From Ruminococcus sp. (lineage in GTDB: Bacteria; Bacillota; Clostridia; Oscillospirales; Ruminococcaceae): 39,162 nucleotides of DNA. Shown one piece after another: positions 14,018 through 21,237 of this stretch. The position numbers were made by a program, and so were the translations under genes. Location: positions 1 through 39,162 of the forward strand of contig JAFTPG010000102.1 in the NCBI GenBank assembly GCA_017463375.1. The letters are read 5' to 3'. Each line of letters opens with the position of its first letter. Within the stretch, counting starts at the first letter, position 1. The notes beneath the pieces were generated by a model. It made no database searches. It worked only from the letters and a program-made list of their open reading frames with translations, and had not been told where the DNA came from.

Positions 14018-15820
14018 ATGTCATTGACACAGAATCCGAATGTTAATAAGTGGGTTGATGAGATGATCGCTCTCACAAAGCCCGAGAAGGTTGTATGGAT
14101 TGACGGCTCAGAAGAACAGCTTGCTGCACTCAAGGCAGAGGCTATCGCTACAGGCGAGATGATCGAGCTTAACCAGGAAAAGCTCCCCGGCTGTCTCTAC
14201 CACAGAACTCAGCCGAATGACGTTGCCCGTGTGGAAGACAGAACCTTTATCTGTACTAAGAAGAAAGAGGACGCAGGTCCGACTAACAACTGGATGGATC
14301 CCCAGGAAATGTACGCTAAGCTCACACCTATGTACGACGGTGTTATGAAGGGCAGAACTATGTACGTTATCCCTTATTCAATGGGTCCGATCGGTTCTCC
14401 TCTCGCTAAGGTGGGCGTTGAGGTTACTGACTCAATCTATGTTGTTCTCAACATGGATATCATGACAAGAATGGGTAAGGCTGCTTTCGAGAACCTCGGC
14501 GATACTTCCGACGATTTCGTAAGATGTCTCCACTCCAAGGCTGACGTTGATCCCGAGGGAAGATATATCGTTCAGTTCCCCGAGGACAATGCAATCTGGT
14601 CAATCAACTCTGCTTACGGCGGAAACGTTCTCCTCGGCAAGAAGTGCTTCGCTCTCAGAATCGCTTCATATCAGGGTAAGAACGAGGGCTGGATGGCTGA
14701 GCACATGCTCATCCTCGGCGTTAAGAAGCCCAACGGCGAAGTTAAGTATATCACAGCTGCTTTCCCGTCTGCTTGCGGAAAGACAAACCTTGCTATGCTC
14801 ATTCCTCCGGAGGGCTACAAGAAGGACGGCTATGAGGTATTCACAGTAGGTGACGATATCGCTTGGATGAAGCAGGGCGAGGACGGCAGACTTTATGCTA
14901 TCAACCCTGAGAACGGCTTCTTCGGTGTTGCTCCCGGAACAAACGCTAAGTCCAACTACAACGCTCTCGCTTCCACAATGAAGAACACAATCTTCACAAA
15001 CGTTGCTATCAACAATGATGATATGACAGTTTGGTGGGAGGGTCTCGACAAGAATCCTCCGGAGAACGCTACAGAGTGGAAGGGCGCTAAGGTAAACGGC
15101 AAGGAGTTCACAGCTTCCGGCGAGAAGCTTGCTCACCCCAACTCAAGATTTACAGCTCCGGCTATCAACTGCCCCTGCATCTCTCCTGAGTTCAACAACC
15201 CCGCTGGCGTTCCGATCTCAGCAATCATCTTCGGCGGACGCCGTGCTTCCACAACTCCGCTCGTATATCAGTCATTCGACTGGACACACGGAACATATAT
15301 CGGTTCTGCTGTATCTTCTGAGACAACAGCTGCTGCTACAGGCGCTGTAGGCGTGCTCCGTCACGATCCTATGGCTATGAAGCCCTTCATCGGCTACAAC
15401 GTAGGCGATTACTGGCAGCACTGGCTCGACATGGGCGCTAAGCTCGGCGAGAATGCTCCTAAGATCTTCAACGTTAACTGGTTCAAGAAGGACGAGGACG
15501 GCAACTTCCTCTGGCCTGGATTCGGTGACAACATGAGAGTTCTCGACTGGATCATCAAGAGATGTGAGGACGAGGTTGACGCTGATGAGACAGCTATCGG
15601 CTACATTCCTAAGAAGGGTGACATCAATGTTGAGGGTATCGAGGATGAGGTAACTCCCGAGATCATGGATAAGCTCCTCGACGTTGACAAGGATCTCTGG
15701 ACTAAGGAAATCGCTGAGATGAGAAGATATTACAACGATGATATCGCTGCTAACGGCGGTAAGATTCCTGCTGAGCTTTACGAGGTTCTCGATAAGATTG
15801 AGGCTAATCTTGCTAAGTAA
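14018..15820 (+). CDS. pckG: Phosphoenolpyruvate carboxykinase (GTP)
   Basis: 600 residues, full length for the GTP class (EC 4.1.1.32). The P-loop AFPSACGKTNLAM (residues 248-260) contains the class-specific reactive Cys253; TVGDDIAWMK is the metal-binding kinase-2 region, and HPNSRFTAPA and FGGRRASTTPLVY are further family signatures. In ruminococci the enzyme is expected to run towards oxaloacetate (PEP + CO2 + GDP), feeding succinate formation and conserving GTP. A perfect promoter, an AGGAGGT site and strong preference for GCT, CTC, AAG and ATC codons point to very high expression. A clear terminator follows; the gene is monocistronic. Confidence 0.98.
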   Translation: MSLTQNPNVNKWVDEMIALTKPEKVVWIDGSEEQLAALKAEAIATGEMIELNQEKLPGCLYHRTQPNDVARVEDRTFICTKKKEDAGPTNNWMDPQEMYAKLTPMYDGVMKGRTMYVIPYSMGPIGSPLAKVGVEVTDSIYVVLNMDIMTRMGKAAFENLGDTSDDFVRCLHSKADVDPEGRYIVQFPEDNAIWSINSAYGGNVLLGKKCFALRIASYQGKNEGWMAEHMLILGVKKPNGEVKYITAAFPSACGKTNLAMLIPPEGYKKDGYEVFTVGDDIAWMKQGEDGRLYAINPENGFFGVAPGTNAKSNYNALASTMKNTIFTNVAINNDDMTVWWEGLDKNPPENATEWKGAKVNGKEFTASGEKLAHPNSRFTAPAINCPCISPEFNNPAGVPISAIIFGGRRASTTPLVYQSFDWTHGTYIGSAVSSETTAAATGAVGVLRHDPMAMKPFIGYNVGDYWQHWLDMGAKLGENAPKIFNVNWFKKDEDGNFLWPGFGDNMRVLDWIIKRCEDEVDADETAIGYIPKKGDINVEGIEDEVTPEIMDKLLDVDKDLWTKEIAEMRRYYNDDIAANGGKIPAELYEVLDKIEANLAK

Positions 15821-15830
15821 TTATTATATT

Positions 15831-15862
15831 AAAAGCTCCCCGTTATCCGGGGAGCTTTTTGC
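15831..15862 (+). terminator. Rho-independent terminator after pckG
   Basis: AAAGCTCCCC / GGGGAGCTTT stem with a GTTATCC loop region and a TTTTT tail. It lies against the 3' end of the converging DUF2752 gene and could serve both. Confidence 0.9.
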
Positions 15863-16267
15863 TTATATACACAATGTCAGAGAGGGGATAAAATTCCTTG
15901 CTGCATAGTATATGCTGATAAATAAGAGAAGCAGAGCCAAGAAACTGTATCTTCTGGGGATAATTGATATTTTTCTGCCGAAAGCATGTGCAGCAAGTTC
16001 AATATAAAATGCAGTCAATAATATGACTATGATAAAGGGAGTAATATTGTAACCAAGAGAAAGAAGAATTTGTCCGTTTAGCAGAGAGGTGATACTTCTT
16101 GTATTGCCGCACGCAGGGCATAGATATCCTGTCAGCTTGTAGAAATAGCATTCAGGAAAAAAATCCGTAAGTTTTATCAGCTGTTTGCGCTGAAAAAATA
16201 ACAGCAAAACCAGCGGAGGTATTACTGCCGCAAGTCCTGCTGATATTTTCTTTGATGTTTCTCTCAT
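15863..16267 (-). CDS. DUF2752 membrane protein
   Basis: 134 residues from the ATG at 16267, whose first base is shared with the stop of the upstream gene (TAATG), so the two are translationally coupled. Membrane segments occur near residues 10-26, 58-80 and 100-125. The family signature is FYKLTGYLCPACGNTRSITSLLNG, with the paired Cys of CPACG. DUF2752 proteins are small membrane proteins of unknown role, common in Bacteroidetes and Firmicutes. Longer readings upstream run antisense-like into the DUF4190 gene and are rejected. Confidence 0.85.
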   Translation of the reverse strand: MRETSKKISAGLAAVIPPLVLLLFFQRKQLIKLTDFFPECYFYKLTGYLCPACGNTRSITSLLNGQILLSLGYNITPFIIVILLTAFYIELAAHAFGRKISIIPRRYSFLALLLLFISIYYAARNFIPSLTLCI

Positions 16268-16545
16268 TAAATCATTTCCATGAGCGAGGTTCCGAAAGCA
16301 ATTACAAGTATTGCCGGAACAAGACTGATGATACTGCATACAAGTCCGGCTATGCCCATTCCTCTGCCGCCTTTTCGGCTCTTGATTCCTACTGCGCCGA
16401 GAATTACTCCAAGAACTGCACATGGAAGTGAAACGTAGTAGAAGCAGCAGCTGAGACATAATGCGATAATTCCAAGAATCATTGAAGCAACGGCACAGCC
16501 GCTTGTCCCGCTCGGATAATAATTGTTATTGTTCTGATTGTCCAT
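16267..16545 (-). CDS. DUF4190-type small membrane protein
   Basis: 92 residues from the ATG at 16545, directly after AGGAGGTCTCAGAT on the minus strand. A short Asn-rich, hydrophilic start (MDNQNNNNYYPSG) is followed by two hydrophobic hairpins separated by a basic loop (KSRKGGRGMG), the usual DUF4190 pattern (AVASMILGIIALCLSC; GIAGLVCSIISLV). It forms a two-gene operon with DUF2752. Function is unknown. Confidence 0.8.
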   Translation of the reverse strand: MDNQNNNNYYPSGTSGCAVASMILGIIALCLSCCFYYVSLPCAVLGVILGAVGIKSRKGGRGMGIAGLVCSIISLVPAILVIAFGTSLMEMI

Positions 16546-16613
16546 ATCTGAGACCTCCTGGTATAGAAATAGCAGATTCGTGTGATTTTGCACGAATTTT
16601 ATCTTGCAAAAAT

Positions 16614-16642
16614 ATTATATCATACTTGTGTTCGGAATGCAA
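16614..16642 (-). promoter_or_regulatory. Sigma-A promoter for DUF4190-DUF2752
   Basis: On the minus strand TTGCAT, 17-base spacer, TATAAT. The leader contains a perfect 7-bp hairpin (ATTCGTG/CACGAAT). Confidence 0.7.
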
Positions 16643-16678
16643 GAGAAATGTATTATAAAAATAATGCCACAACATTGT

Positions 16679-16730
16679 ATATTTCCACGAAAATATGAGC
16701 GATAATTAATATAAAGGAGTGTGGAAATAT
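16679..16730 (+). promoter_or_regulatory. 10-bp inverted repeat flanking the RBS of the ribbon-helix-helix gene
   Basis: ATATTTCCAC (16679-16688) and GTGGAAATAT (16721-16730) are perfectly complementary; the right arm overlaps the start codon at 16729. The AAAGGAG ribosome site lies in the 32-base interval. Either a pair of operator half-sites or an mRNA hairpin that covers the start codon. Confidence 0.6.
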
Positions 16731-16908
16731 GTTCAAATTACAAAAAGGATATGATGAATACATAACAAAGACCTTCAGATTGCCAAAGGAATTTGTGGAA
16801 CAATTGGAGAAACTCGCTTTTGACAATAGTCTCTCGCTGAATCAGCTGGTGATTCAATGCTTGAAATATGCTATTGATAATCTAGAGGACGATGAAAATG
16901 ACAACTGA
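16729..16908 (+). CDS. Small ribbon-helix-helix (Arc/CopG-like) DNA-binding protein
   Basis: 59 residues: a short lead, a beta-strand candidate KTFRLP (residues 14-19), then two helices (KEFVEQLEKLAFDNSL; SLNQLVIQCLKYAIDNL) joined by the S-L-N-Q turn. This is the Arc/CopG ribbon-helix-helix layout, in which a dimer places the paired strands in the DNA major groove. The start has AAAGGAG nine bases upstream. No toxin-like gene follows: a palindromic repeat and then a converging gene come next, so it is not an obvious antitoxin. The inverted repeat over its own start suggests autoregulation. Confidence 0.75.
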   Translation: MFKLQKGYDEYITKTFRLPKEFVEQLEKLAFDNSLSLNQLVIQCLKYAIDNLEDDENDN

Positions 16909-16910
16909 TT

Positions 16911-16938
16911 CCAGGACGTCGCGGACGCCGTCCCCTAC
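16911..16938 (+). repeat. CCCCTAC-type palindromic repeat, copy 5
   Basis: GGACGTCGCGGACGCCGTCCCCTAC lies 3 bases after the ribbon-helix-helix stop. It matches the right arm of the composite repeat at 6122-6196 (GGACGCCGCCCCCTAC). Confidence 0.65.
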
Positions 16939-16971
16939 AACAATGCAGCGCTTTGTGATTTGATATTAATA

Positions 16972-17001
16972 AAAAATCCCGTCTGAAAAGACGGGATTTT
17001 T
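16972..17001. terminator. Bidirectional terminator
   Basis: AAAAATCCCGTCT / AGACGGGATTTTT with a GAAA tetraloop, A-run on one side and T-run on the other; it sits between the converging ribbon-helix-helix and XRE genes. Confidence 0.9.
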
Positions 17002-17595
17002 TTATCTGTTTCTGAGATATTGATACATAAGACCGTGATTGGTGCAGTACCACACAAGAATTCCATAGGGAATACGAGGGAACCGTGTGCTGAAGTCCCA
17101 TTCGGGATAGCGCTTGCGTATTATCACAGTCTCGTCGGCAAGAAGTGCGGCGAAGGAAATATAATGATTCCGTGTCATTTCGTGGTCGGAGCTGATGTAG
17201 AATTCATTGTCGATGATTTCGACGGTGAGCTTTTCATGTTCCTCTGCCTTGTGCATTTCAAGCGGAGTCAGCTTTTTTCCGCAGCAGGAAATATCAGCTT
17301 CGCTCAGAGAAACGATAATATTTCCGCAGCAGGGACAGACGTAAAAAAGAGTTTTTTTCATATTGCCCGAGTTTTTTTCGTTCGGAGTAATCTTCCCTGA
17401 AAGCAGCGTGCCGACTTCGGTTCCGAGAGCGTCGGCGAGGCTGCCGAGAACAGACGGGTCGGGACAGCCAATGCCGCGTTCCCATTTTGATACAGCCTTA
17501 TCAGTGACTCCTATCCTGTCAGCAAGCTTCTGCTGAGTAAGCCCCTGTTCAAGGCGCAGGGAGCGTATAAGAGCTCCGGTTTCATTCTGATTCAT
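17002..17595 (-). CDS. XRE regulator fused to a desulfoferrodoxin/superoxide-reductase-like domain
   Basis: 197 residues. Residues 6-66 are a Cro/C1-type helix-turn-helix (GLTQQKLADRIGVTDKAVSKWERG). Residues 84-112 match the rubredoxin-like centre I of desulfoferrodoxin: C87, C90, C104, C105 (YVCPCCGN...CCGKKL). Residues 113-192 resemble the superoxide reductase domain, with candidate centre II ligands H120, H138, H144 (six apart), C184 and H187 (three apart), and Glu118 two before the first His. These spacings agree with the known enzyme as I recall it. The gene stands alone with its own promoter and AAAGGAG site. Predicted role: a redox- or superoxide-responsive regulator, or a reductase tethered to DNA. 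Function is inferred. Confidence 0.8.
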   Translation of the reverse strand: MNQNETGALIRSLRLEQGLTQQKLADRIGVTDKAVSKWERGIGCPDPSVLGSLADALGTEVGTLLSGKITPNEKNSGNMKKTLFYVCPCCGNIIVSLSEADISCCGKKLTPLEMHKAEEHEKLTVEIIDNEFYISSDHEMTRNHYISFAALLADETVIIRKRYPEWDFSTRFPRIPYGILVWYCTNHGLMYQYLRNR

Positions 17596-17629
17596 ATAGT
17601 TCTCCTTTCGTGTGAGCTATTATGATATT

Positions 17630-17658
17630 ATTATACAGGGCATCCGCAAAATAATCAA
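17630..17658 (-). promoter_or_regulatory. Sigma-A promoter for the XRE-SOR gene
   Basis: Minus strand: TTGATT, 17-base spacer, TATAAT (plus-strand ATTATA at 17630-17635), about 35 bases before the ATG at 17595. Confidence 0.7.
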
Positions 17659-17727
17659 TAAACGTTCCGTTTATACGCAGAGGAACAATGTAATTTTTTG
17701 GAAAAAATGTGAAATTTTAAAAAATAC

Positions 17728-17756
17728 TTGAAAAAAATAAGAATAACTGCTATTAT
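17728..17756 (+). promoter_or_regulatory. Sigma-A promoter for gtrA-dus
   Basis: TTGAAA (17728-17733), 17-base spacer, TATTAT (17751-17756). Confidence 0.65.
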
Positions 17757-17791
17757 ATAATATATGGAATTTCAAATGAAAGGAATTGGCT

Positions 17792-18277
17792 ATGGAAAAG
17801 TTAATAAAGGCAGTTGTTTCGATTCTGCCGAAGAAGCTTCAGGATATATACTATAAATATGAAGAAAAGTGGATGTACCTGCTGTTCGGAGGACTTACAA
17901 CGGTAATCTCAATTATTACAAAGCTGGTGTTGTTTTACCTCATTCCCGGCGAACCGAAGTGGGAGAGTACCGCAGGAGTTGTCTTTTCGTGGATATGTGC
18001 GGTAACATTTGCATTCTTCACCAATAAGAAGTACGTTTTCAAGAACGAAACCAAGACAAAAGAAGAGTTCTGGAAGGTTTTCGTTTCATTCTACGGAGCA
18101 AGACTCGCTACCCTTGCAATGGAAGAGGCTATCTTCCTTATATGCTGCGACTGGCTCGGAATCAACAAGAGCGTCATCACATTTGTAAGTCAGGTGCTGA
18201 TCTTCGTGGCAAACTATGTCCTCAGCAAGGTTTTTGTTTTCAGAAAGAAAAATGACGGCGAGAAAGCTAATGGTTGA
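17792..18277 (+). CDS. GtrA family membrane protein
   Basis: 161 residues from the ATG at 17792 (AAAGGA seven bases upstream). Four membrane segments, with the GtrA/DPMS signature YLLFGGLTTVISIITKLVLFYL at the start and FAFFTNKKYVFKN in the middle; the C-terminal repeat (VANYVLSKVFVFRKK) is typical. Family members are thought to move lipid-linked sugars across the membrane for cell-wall or O-antigen glycosylation. No glycosyltransferase is adjacent. The 3' end overlaps dus by 8 bases. Confidence 0.88.
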   Translation: MEKLIKAVVSILPKKLQDIYYKYEEKWMYLLFGGLTTVISIITKLVLFYLIPGEPKWESTAGVVFSWICAVTFAFFTNKKYVFKNETKTKEEFWKVFVSFYGARLATLAMEEAIFLICCDWLGINKSVITFVSQVLIFVANYVLSKVFVFRKKNDGEKANG

Positions 18278-19265
18278 ATACATTAACATAGGCAATGTCA
18301 GGATTCCCAGAACAGCCGCCCTTGCTCCGATGGCAGGAGTTGCTGACCGGGCTTATAGGATCATGTGCAAAAAATTCGGAGCTGCCTATATGGTCAGCGA
18401 GATGGTCTCGGCTAAGGGGATCTGCTACGGCGACAGGAAAACAGCCGCTCTCTGTACGGTTACGGAGGAAGAGCGTCCGATGGCTGTTCAGCTCTTTGGA
18501 GCAGAACCTGAGTTCATGTCGAAGGCTGTCGGAATTGTGCTGGAGTACAAGCCTGATATAATCGATATCAATATGGGATGCCCTGTGCCGAAGGTTATCA
18601 ATACGAACTCCGGTTCGGCTCTCATGAAGGATATCAGGCTTGCCGCCGAGGTTACCGGGGCTGCGGTGAAAGCGGCAGGGGGAGTTCCTGTGACGGTGAA
18701 ATTCCGCAGCGGATGGGACTCCTCATCGGTGAACGCAGTCGAGTTCGCTAAGGCGGTCGAGAGCGCAGGAGCTTCTGCGGTTACGGTTCACGGCAGAACC
18801 CGTGAGCAGTTCTACAGCGGAACAGCCGATTGGGAGGTTATTTCCCGGGTAAAGCAGGCGGTGAGTATTCCTGTTATCGGAAACGGCGATGTAACCGATC
18901 TGGCTTCCTGCAAAAAAATGTATGAGCAGACAGGCTGTGACCTCGTTATGATCGGCAGGGGAAGCTACGGAAATCCGTTTGTTTTCCGTGAGATCGAGTC
19001 TTATTATAATGGGAAGTCATATACTCCGCCGACGGTGGAAGAGAAAATGGCTGTAATGCTGGAGCATATCAGGCTTATCCTCAGTCTGAGCGAAAAGAAT
19101 GAGGAAATGGCGATGCATGAAGCACGAAAGCATGCGGCATGGTATATGAACGGCTATTACGGCTCAGCGAAGTTCCGTGCAAGATGCTATCAGCTCTCGT
19201 CCTATGCGGAGGCGGTCGGTCTTGCTGAGGAGTTCGCAGAGCTTCAGAGAAAAAGAAATGCATGA
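18270..19265 (+). CDS. dus: tRNA-dihydrouridine synthase
   Basis: 331 residues from the ATG at 18270, a normal DusB-like length; a nearer upstream ATG (18252) is possible, the ATG at 18216 is not. FMN-binding TIM-barrel enzyme reducing uridines in tRNA D-loops. Signatures: ALAPMAGVADRAYRIM at the start, NMGCPVPKV with the catalytic Cys, VHGRTREQFYSGTADW, and IGNGDVTDLASC followed by MIGRGSYGNPF for FMN phosphate binding. It overlaps gtrA, so co-transcription is likely. Which uridine is modified cannot be told from sequence. Confidence 0.95.
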   Translation: MVEYINIGNVRIPRTAALAPMAGVADRAYRIMCKKFGAAYMVSEMVSAKGICYGDRKTAALCTVTEEERPMAVQLFGAEPEFMSKAVGIVLEYKPDIIDINMGCPVPKVINTNSGSALMKDIRLAAEVTGAAVKAAGGVPVTVKFRSGWDSSSVNAVEFAKAVESAGASAVTVHGRTREQFYSGTADWEVISRVKQAVSIPVIGNGDVTDLASCKKMYEQTGCDLVMIGRGSYGNPFVFREIESYYNGKSYTPPTVEEKMAVMLEHIRLILSLSEKNEEMAMHEARKHAAWYMNGYYGSAKFRARCYQLSSYAEAVGLAEEFAELQRKRNA

Positions 19266-19456
19266 ATACGGTGCGATCGGAGTAAAATGGCAAATCGCAC
19301 AATTTCTTCATGAAAATTTCGTTTTAATACACAAAAATAATGTTCTGCGCTTGTTGAATGGCTGAATTTGCCTTTATTACGTTGTTTTGGGATATTAAAT
19401 TCCTGTGAATCATTTGAAAATACGTTTTTTTCATATAGTTGGCTTAAAAAAGATAT

Positions 19457-19485
19457 TTGCAAAATGGAAAAAAACATGATATAAT
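19457..19485 (+). promoter_or_regulatory. Sigma-A promoter for capA-like gene
   Basis: TTGCAA (19457-19462), 17-base spacer, TATAAT (19480-19485), about 50 bases before the ATG at 19539. Confidence 0.75.
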
Positions 19486-19538
19486 GTATATGGATAAATT
19501 TGAGTATACACAGCGCTCTATGGCGCAAGGAGACAGAA

Positions 19539-20777
19539 ATGAAGCTTAGAAAAGGACGTGCTTTCACCGCAGCAGCACTGCTTGTCGGCATCTGTGTCGG
19601 ATGTACAAAGCTTGTCGGTTCGATTGACTATAGTAATGTCGGCAGCACGCCCGTTGTTGCTACTCCGGCAGAAACCGCCGCTCCGACAACAGCACCTCCG
19701 CCGGAGGATAAGAGAATACATATTGTCGCAGCAGGTGACAATCTCGTACAAACTGCCGTTTACCGGAATGCTCAGCAGCATTCAGCTGACGGTACATCAT
19801 ATAATTTCCTTCCTCTCTACGAGAACGTCCGCAGTATCATAGAAGCGGGCGATATAAGTATTCTTAATCAGGAAACACTTATTGCTAACGGAGAATACGA
19901 AATTTCCGGAAGCAATTTCAACTTCAACTCGCCTACAGAGCTTGGCGATGATATGATAGACCTCGGATTCAATGTCTTTACTATGGCGAATAACCATGTT
20001 CTCGATAAGGGAACGGACGGTCTTGAGGCAACTCTCGACTACTGGGACGCCCGCTGTGACCTCAATGATATTGTCGTCTGCGGTGCCTACCGCAATGAAG
20101 CCGATATGCAGAATATCCGCACCATGACGGTTGAAGGCGTTACTTTCGCTTTTCTCGCTTATACTGAACATATGAACGGTTATAAAATTCCTGCGGATTC
20201 GCCGCTGAGAGTCGTTCAGACAAGCGAGACCGCTGTGATGGAGTCACAGATCAAGCAGGCTGAGCTGATTTCCGATGTGGTGATCGTTGCGGCTCACTGG
20301 GGCGTTGAGGATACTCATACAGTTTCAGAGGACAGGCGTATTCTCGCTCAGAATATGGTTGAGTGGGGCGCAGATGTCATAATAGGAACTCATCCTCATA
20401 CTGCCGAAACTATGGAGTATCTCACCAGAAGCGACGGTACACGGGGATTTGTATTCTATTCGCTGGGCAACTTCATCTCGGCTCAGACGGATAATTTCAA
20501 TCTTGTGGGAGAGATCGCTGACTTTGATGTAGTGGTTGACGGCGTGACCAATGAGGTGACTCTTGAGAATGTCGGAGTAATTCCGGTGATAAATCACTAC
20601 GACGACGGAAGCTTTTCAAATATGAGGCTGTATCCATATAATATGTATACCGCAGAGCTTGCCGACAGCCACGGAGTTCCGTATGCGCCTGCCGGAACAG
20701 CTAAAAGCTTTGGTATGGATGTGATCGACAGCATCATTGAGGCAAATATTCCGGCGGAGTTCCGAAAATTAGATTAA
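19539..20777 (+). CDS. CapA family lipoprotein (PGA_cap metallophosphatase-like)
   Basis: 412 residues from the ATG at 19539, preceded by AAGGAGA. Lipoprotein signal with lipobox VGC (Cys21), then a Thr/Pro/Ala-rich spacer to about residue 65. The CapA domain follows with the family's metal-site motifs: HIVAAGDNLV, ILNQETLI, MANNHVLDKG, VAAHWGVE, GTHPHTAE and FYSLGNFISAQ. CapA proteins take part in poly-gamma-glutamate capsule synthesis in Bacillus, but single copies without capBC, as here, are common in clostridia and of unproven function. It sits alone between its own promoter and the cellulosome cluster. Confidence 0.9.
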   Translation: MKLRKGRAFTAAALLVGICVGCTKLVGSIDYSNVGSTPVVATPAETAAPTTAPPPEDKRIHIVAAGDNLVQTAVYRNAQQHSADGTSYNFLPLYENVRSIIEAGDISILNQETLIANGEYEISGSNFNFNSPTELGDDMIDLGFNVFTMANNHVLDKGTDGLEATLDYWDARCDLNDIVVCGAYRNEADMQNIRTMTVEGVTFAFLAYTEHMNGYKIPADSPLRVVQTSETAVMESQIKQAELISDVVIVAAHWGVEDTHTVSEDRRILAQNMVEWGADVIIGTHPHTAETMEYLTRSDGTRGFVFYSLGNFISAQTDNFNLVGEIADFDVVVDGVTNEVTLENVGVIPVINHYDDGSFSNMRLYPYNMYTAELADSHGVPYAPAGTAKSFGMDVIDSIIEANIPAEFRKLD

Positions 20778-20906
20778 AAATCAACTGAATTCAAGAAATG
20801 TTTGCGTATATTTTTTGAAATAATGCATTTCAACCCTGCGATTTGTGCAATGCGTGCAAAAAAAAGTGGATTCTTTATGTAATATACCAAAAACTTTATA
20901 AACCTA

Positions 20907-20935
20907 TTTACTTTTTTTGAGAGCTGATATATAAT
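20907..20935 (+). promoter_or_regulatory. Upstream promoter P1 of the cellulosome cluster
   Basis: TTTACT (20907-20912), 17-base spacer, TATAAT (20930-20935). It would start transcription about 295 bases before scaC and read through the structured stretch and P2. Confidence 0.65.
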
Positions 20936-21086
20936 AAAATCGTGAATAAACTTAGAACATGGGTGAAGTGTGCCCAAATGACAAAGTACATTTTGCATTG
21001 GTGCTGCTTCAGGTCGTTTCACTAGCCGGAAAGGCGAAATGTGACGGAAAACGTTTATAAGTTTTGTATAAAAAGATAGAATGCTA

Positions 21087-21115
21087 TTGACTTTGTGCAA
21101 TTATTACCTTATAAT
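21087..21115 (+). promoter_or_regulatory. Main promoter P2 of the cellulosome cluster
   Basis: TTGACT (21087-21092), 17-base spacer, TATAAT (21110-21115). Leader of about 115 bases to scaC. Confidence 0.85.
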
Positions 21116-21140
21116 ATAAGGTAGGATATCTATCCCAAAT

Positions 21141-21165
21141 CGGCGTAAGACTTGCTCTTATGCCG
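21141..21165 (+). promoter_or_regulatory. Hairpin in the scaC leader
   Basis: CGGCGTAAGA (21141-21150), loop CTTGC, TCTTATGCCG (21156-21165); one G-U pair. There is no T-run, so it is more likely a stabilising or regulatory stem than a terminator. Confidence 0.55.
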
Positions 21166-21237
21166 CAGATTTTACGATATAATAAGGGGCTGAGGTTCCT
21201 TTGTTATATAACAATTTAAAAGAAGGAGGAAAAAGAA

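Larger units (their letters stand above)
20778..21237 (+). other. 460-bp regulatory gap before the cellulosome cluster
   Basis: Contains two sigma-A promoters (20907-20935 and 21087-21115). Between them, at 20956-21060, is a stretch with several short stems: GGGT/GCCC near 20960-20974 and GCC-GGAAA-GGC near 21026-21036, closed by TCAC/GTGA. A hairpin lies in the scaC leader. A 33-codon frame (20959-21060) lacks a ribosome site. I cannot assign the middle region to a known RNA family. Confidence 0.5.

Noticed and set aside
16729-17001. Toxin-antitoxin module
   Set aside because: The ribbon-helix-helix gene has no adjacent small partner on the same strand; the next gene converges and is an XRE-SOR fusion.
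20959-21060. 33-codon frame starting MGEVCPNDKV between the two sca promoters
   Set aside because: No ribosome binding site, and the region is better explained by RNA-type stems; kept only as part of the regulatory gap.
21000-21060. Riboswitch of the glutamine (glnA/downstream-peptide) or cyclic-di-GMP class
   Set aside because: GTTTCAC...GTGACGGAA is only a partial likeness; the other conserved segments of those classes are missing.
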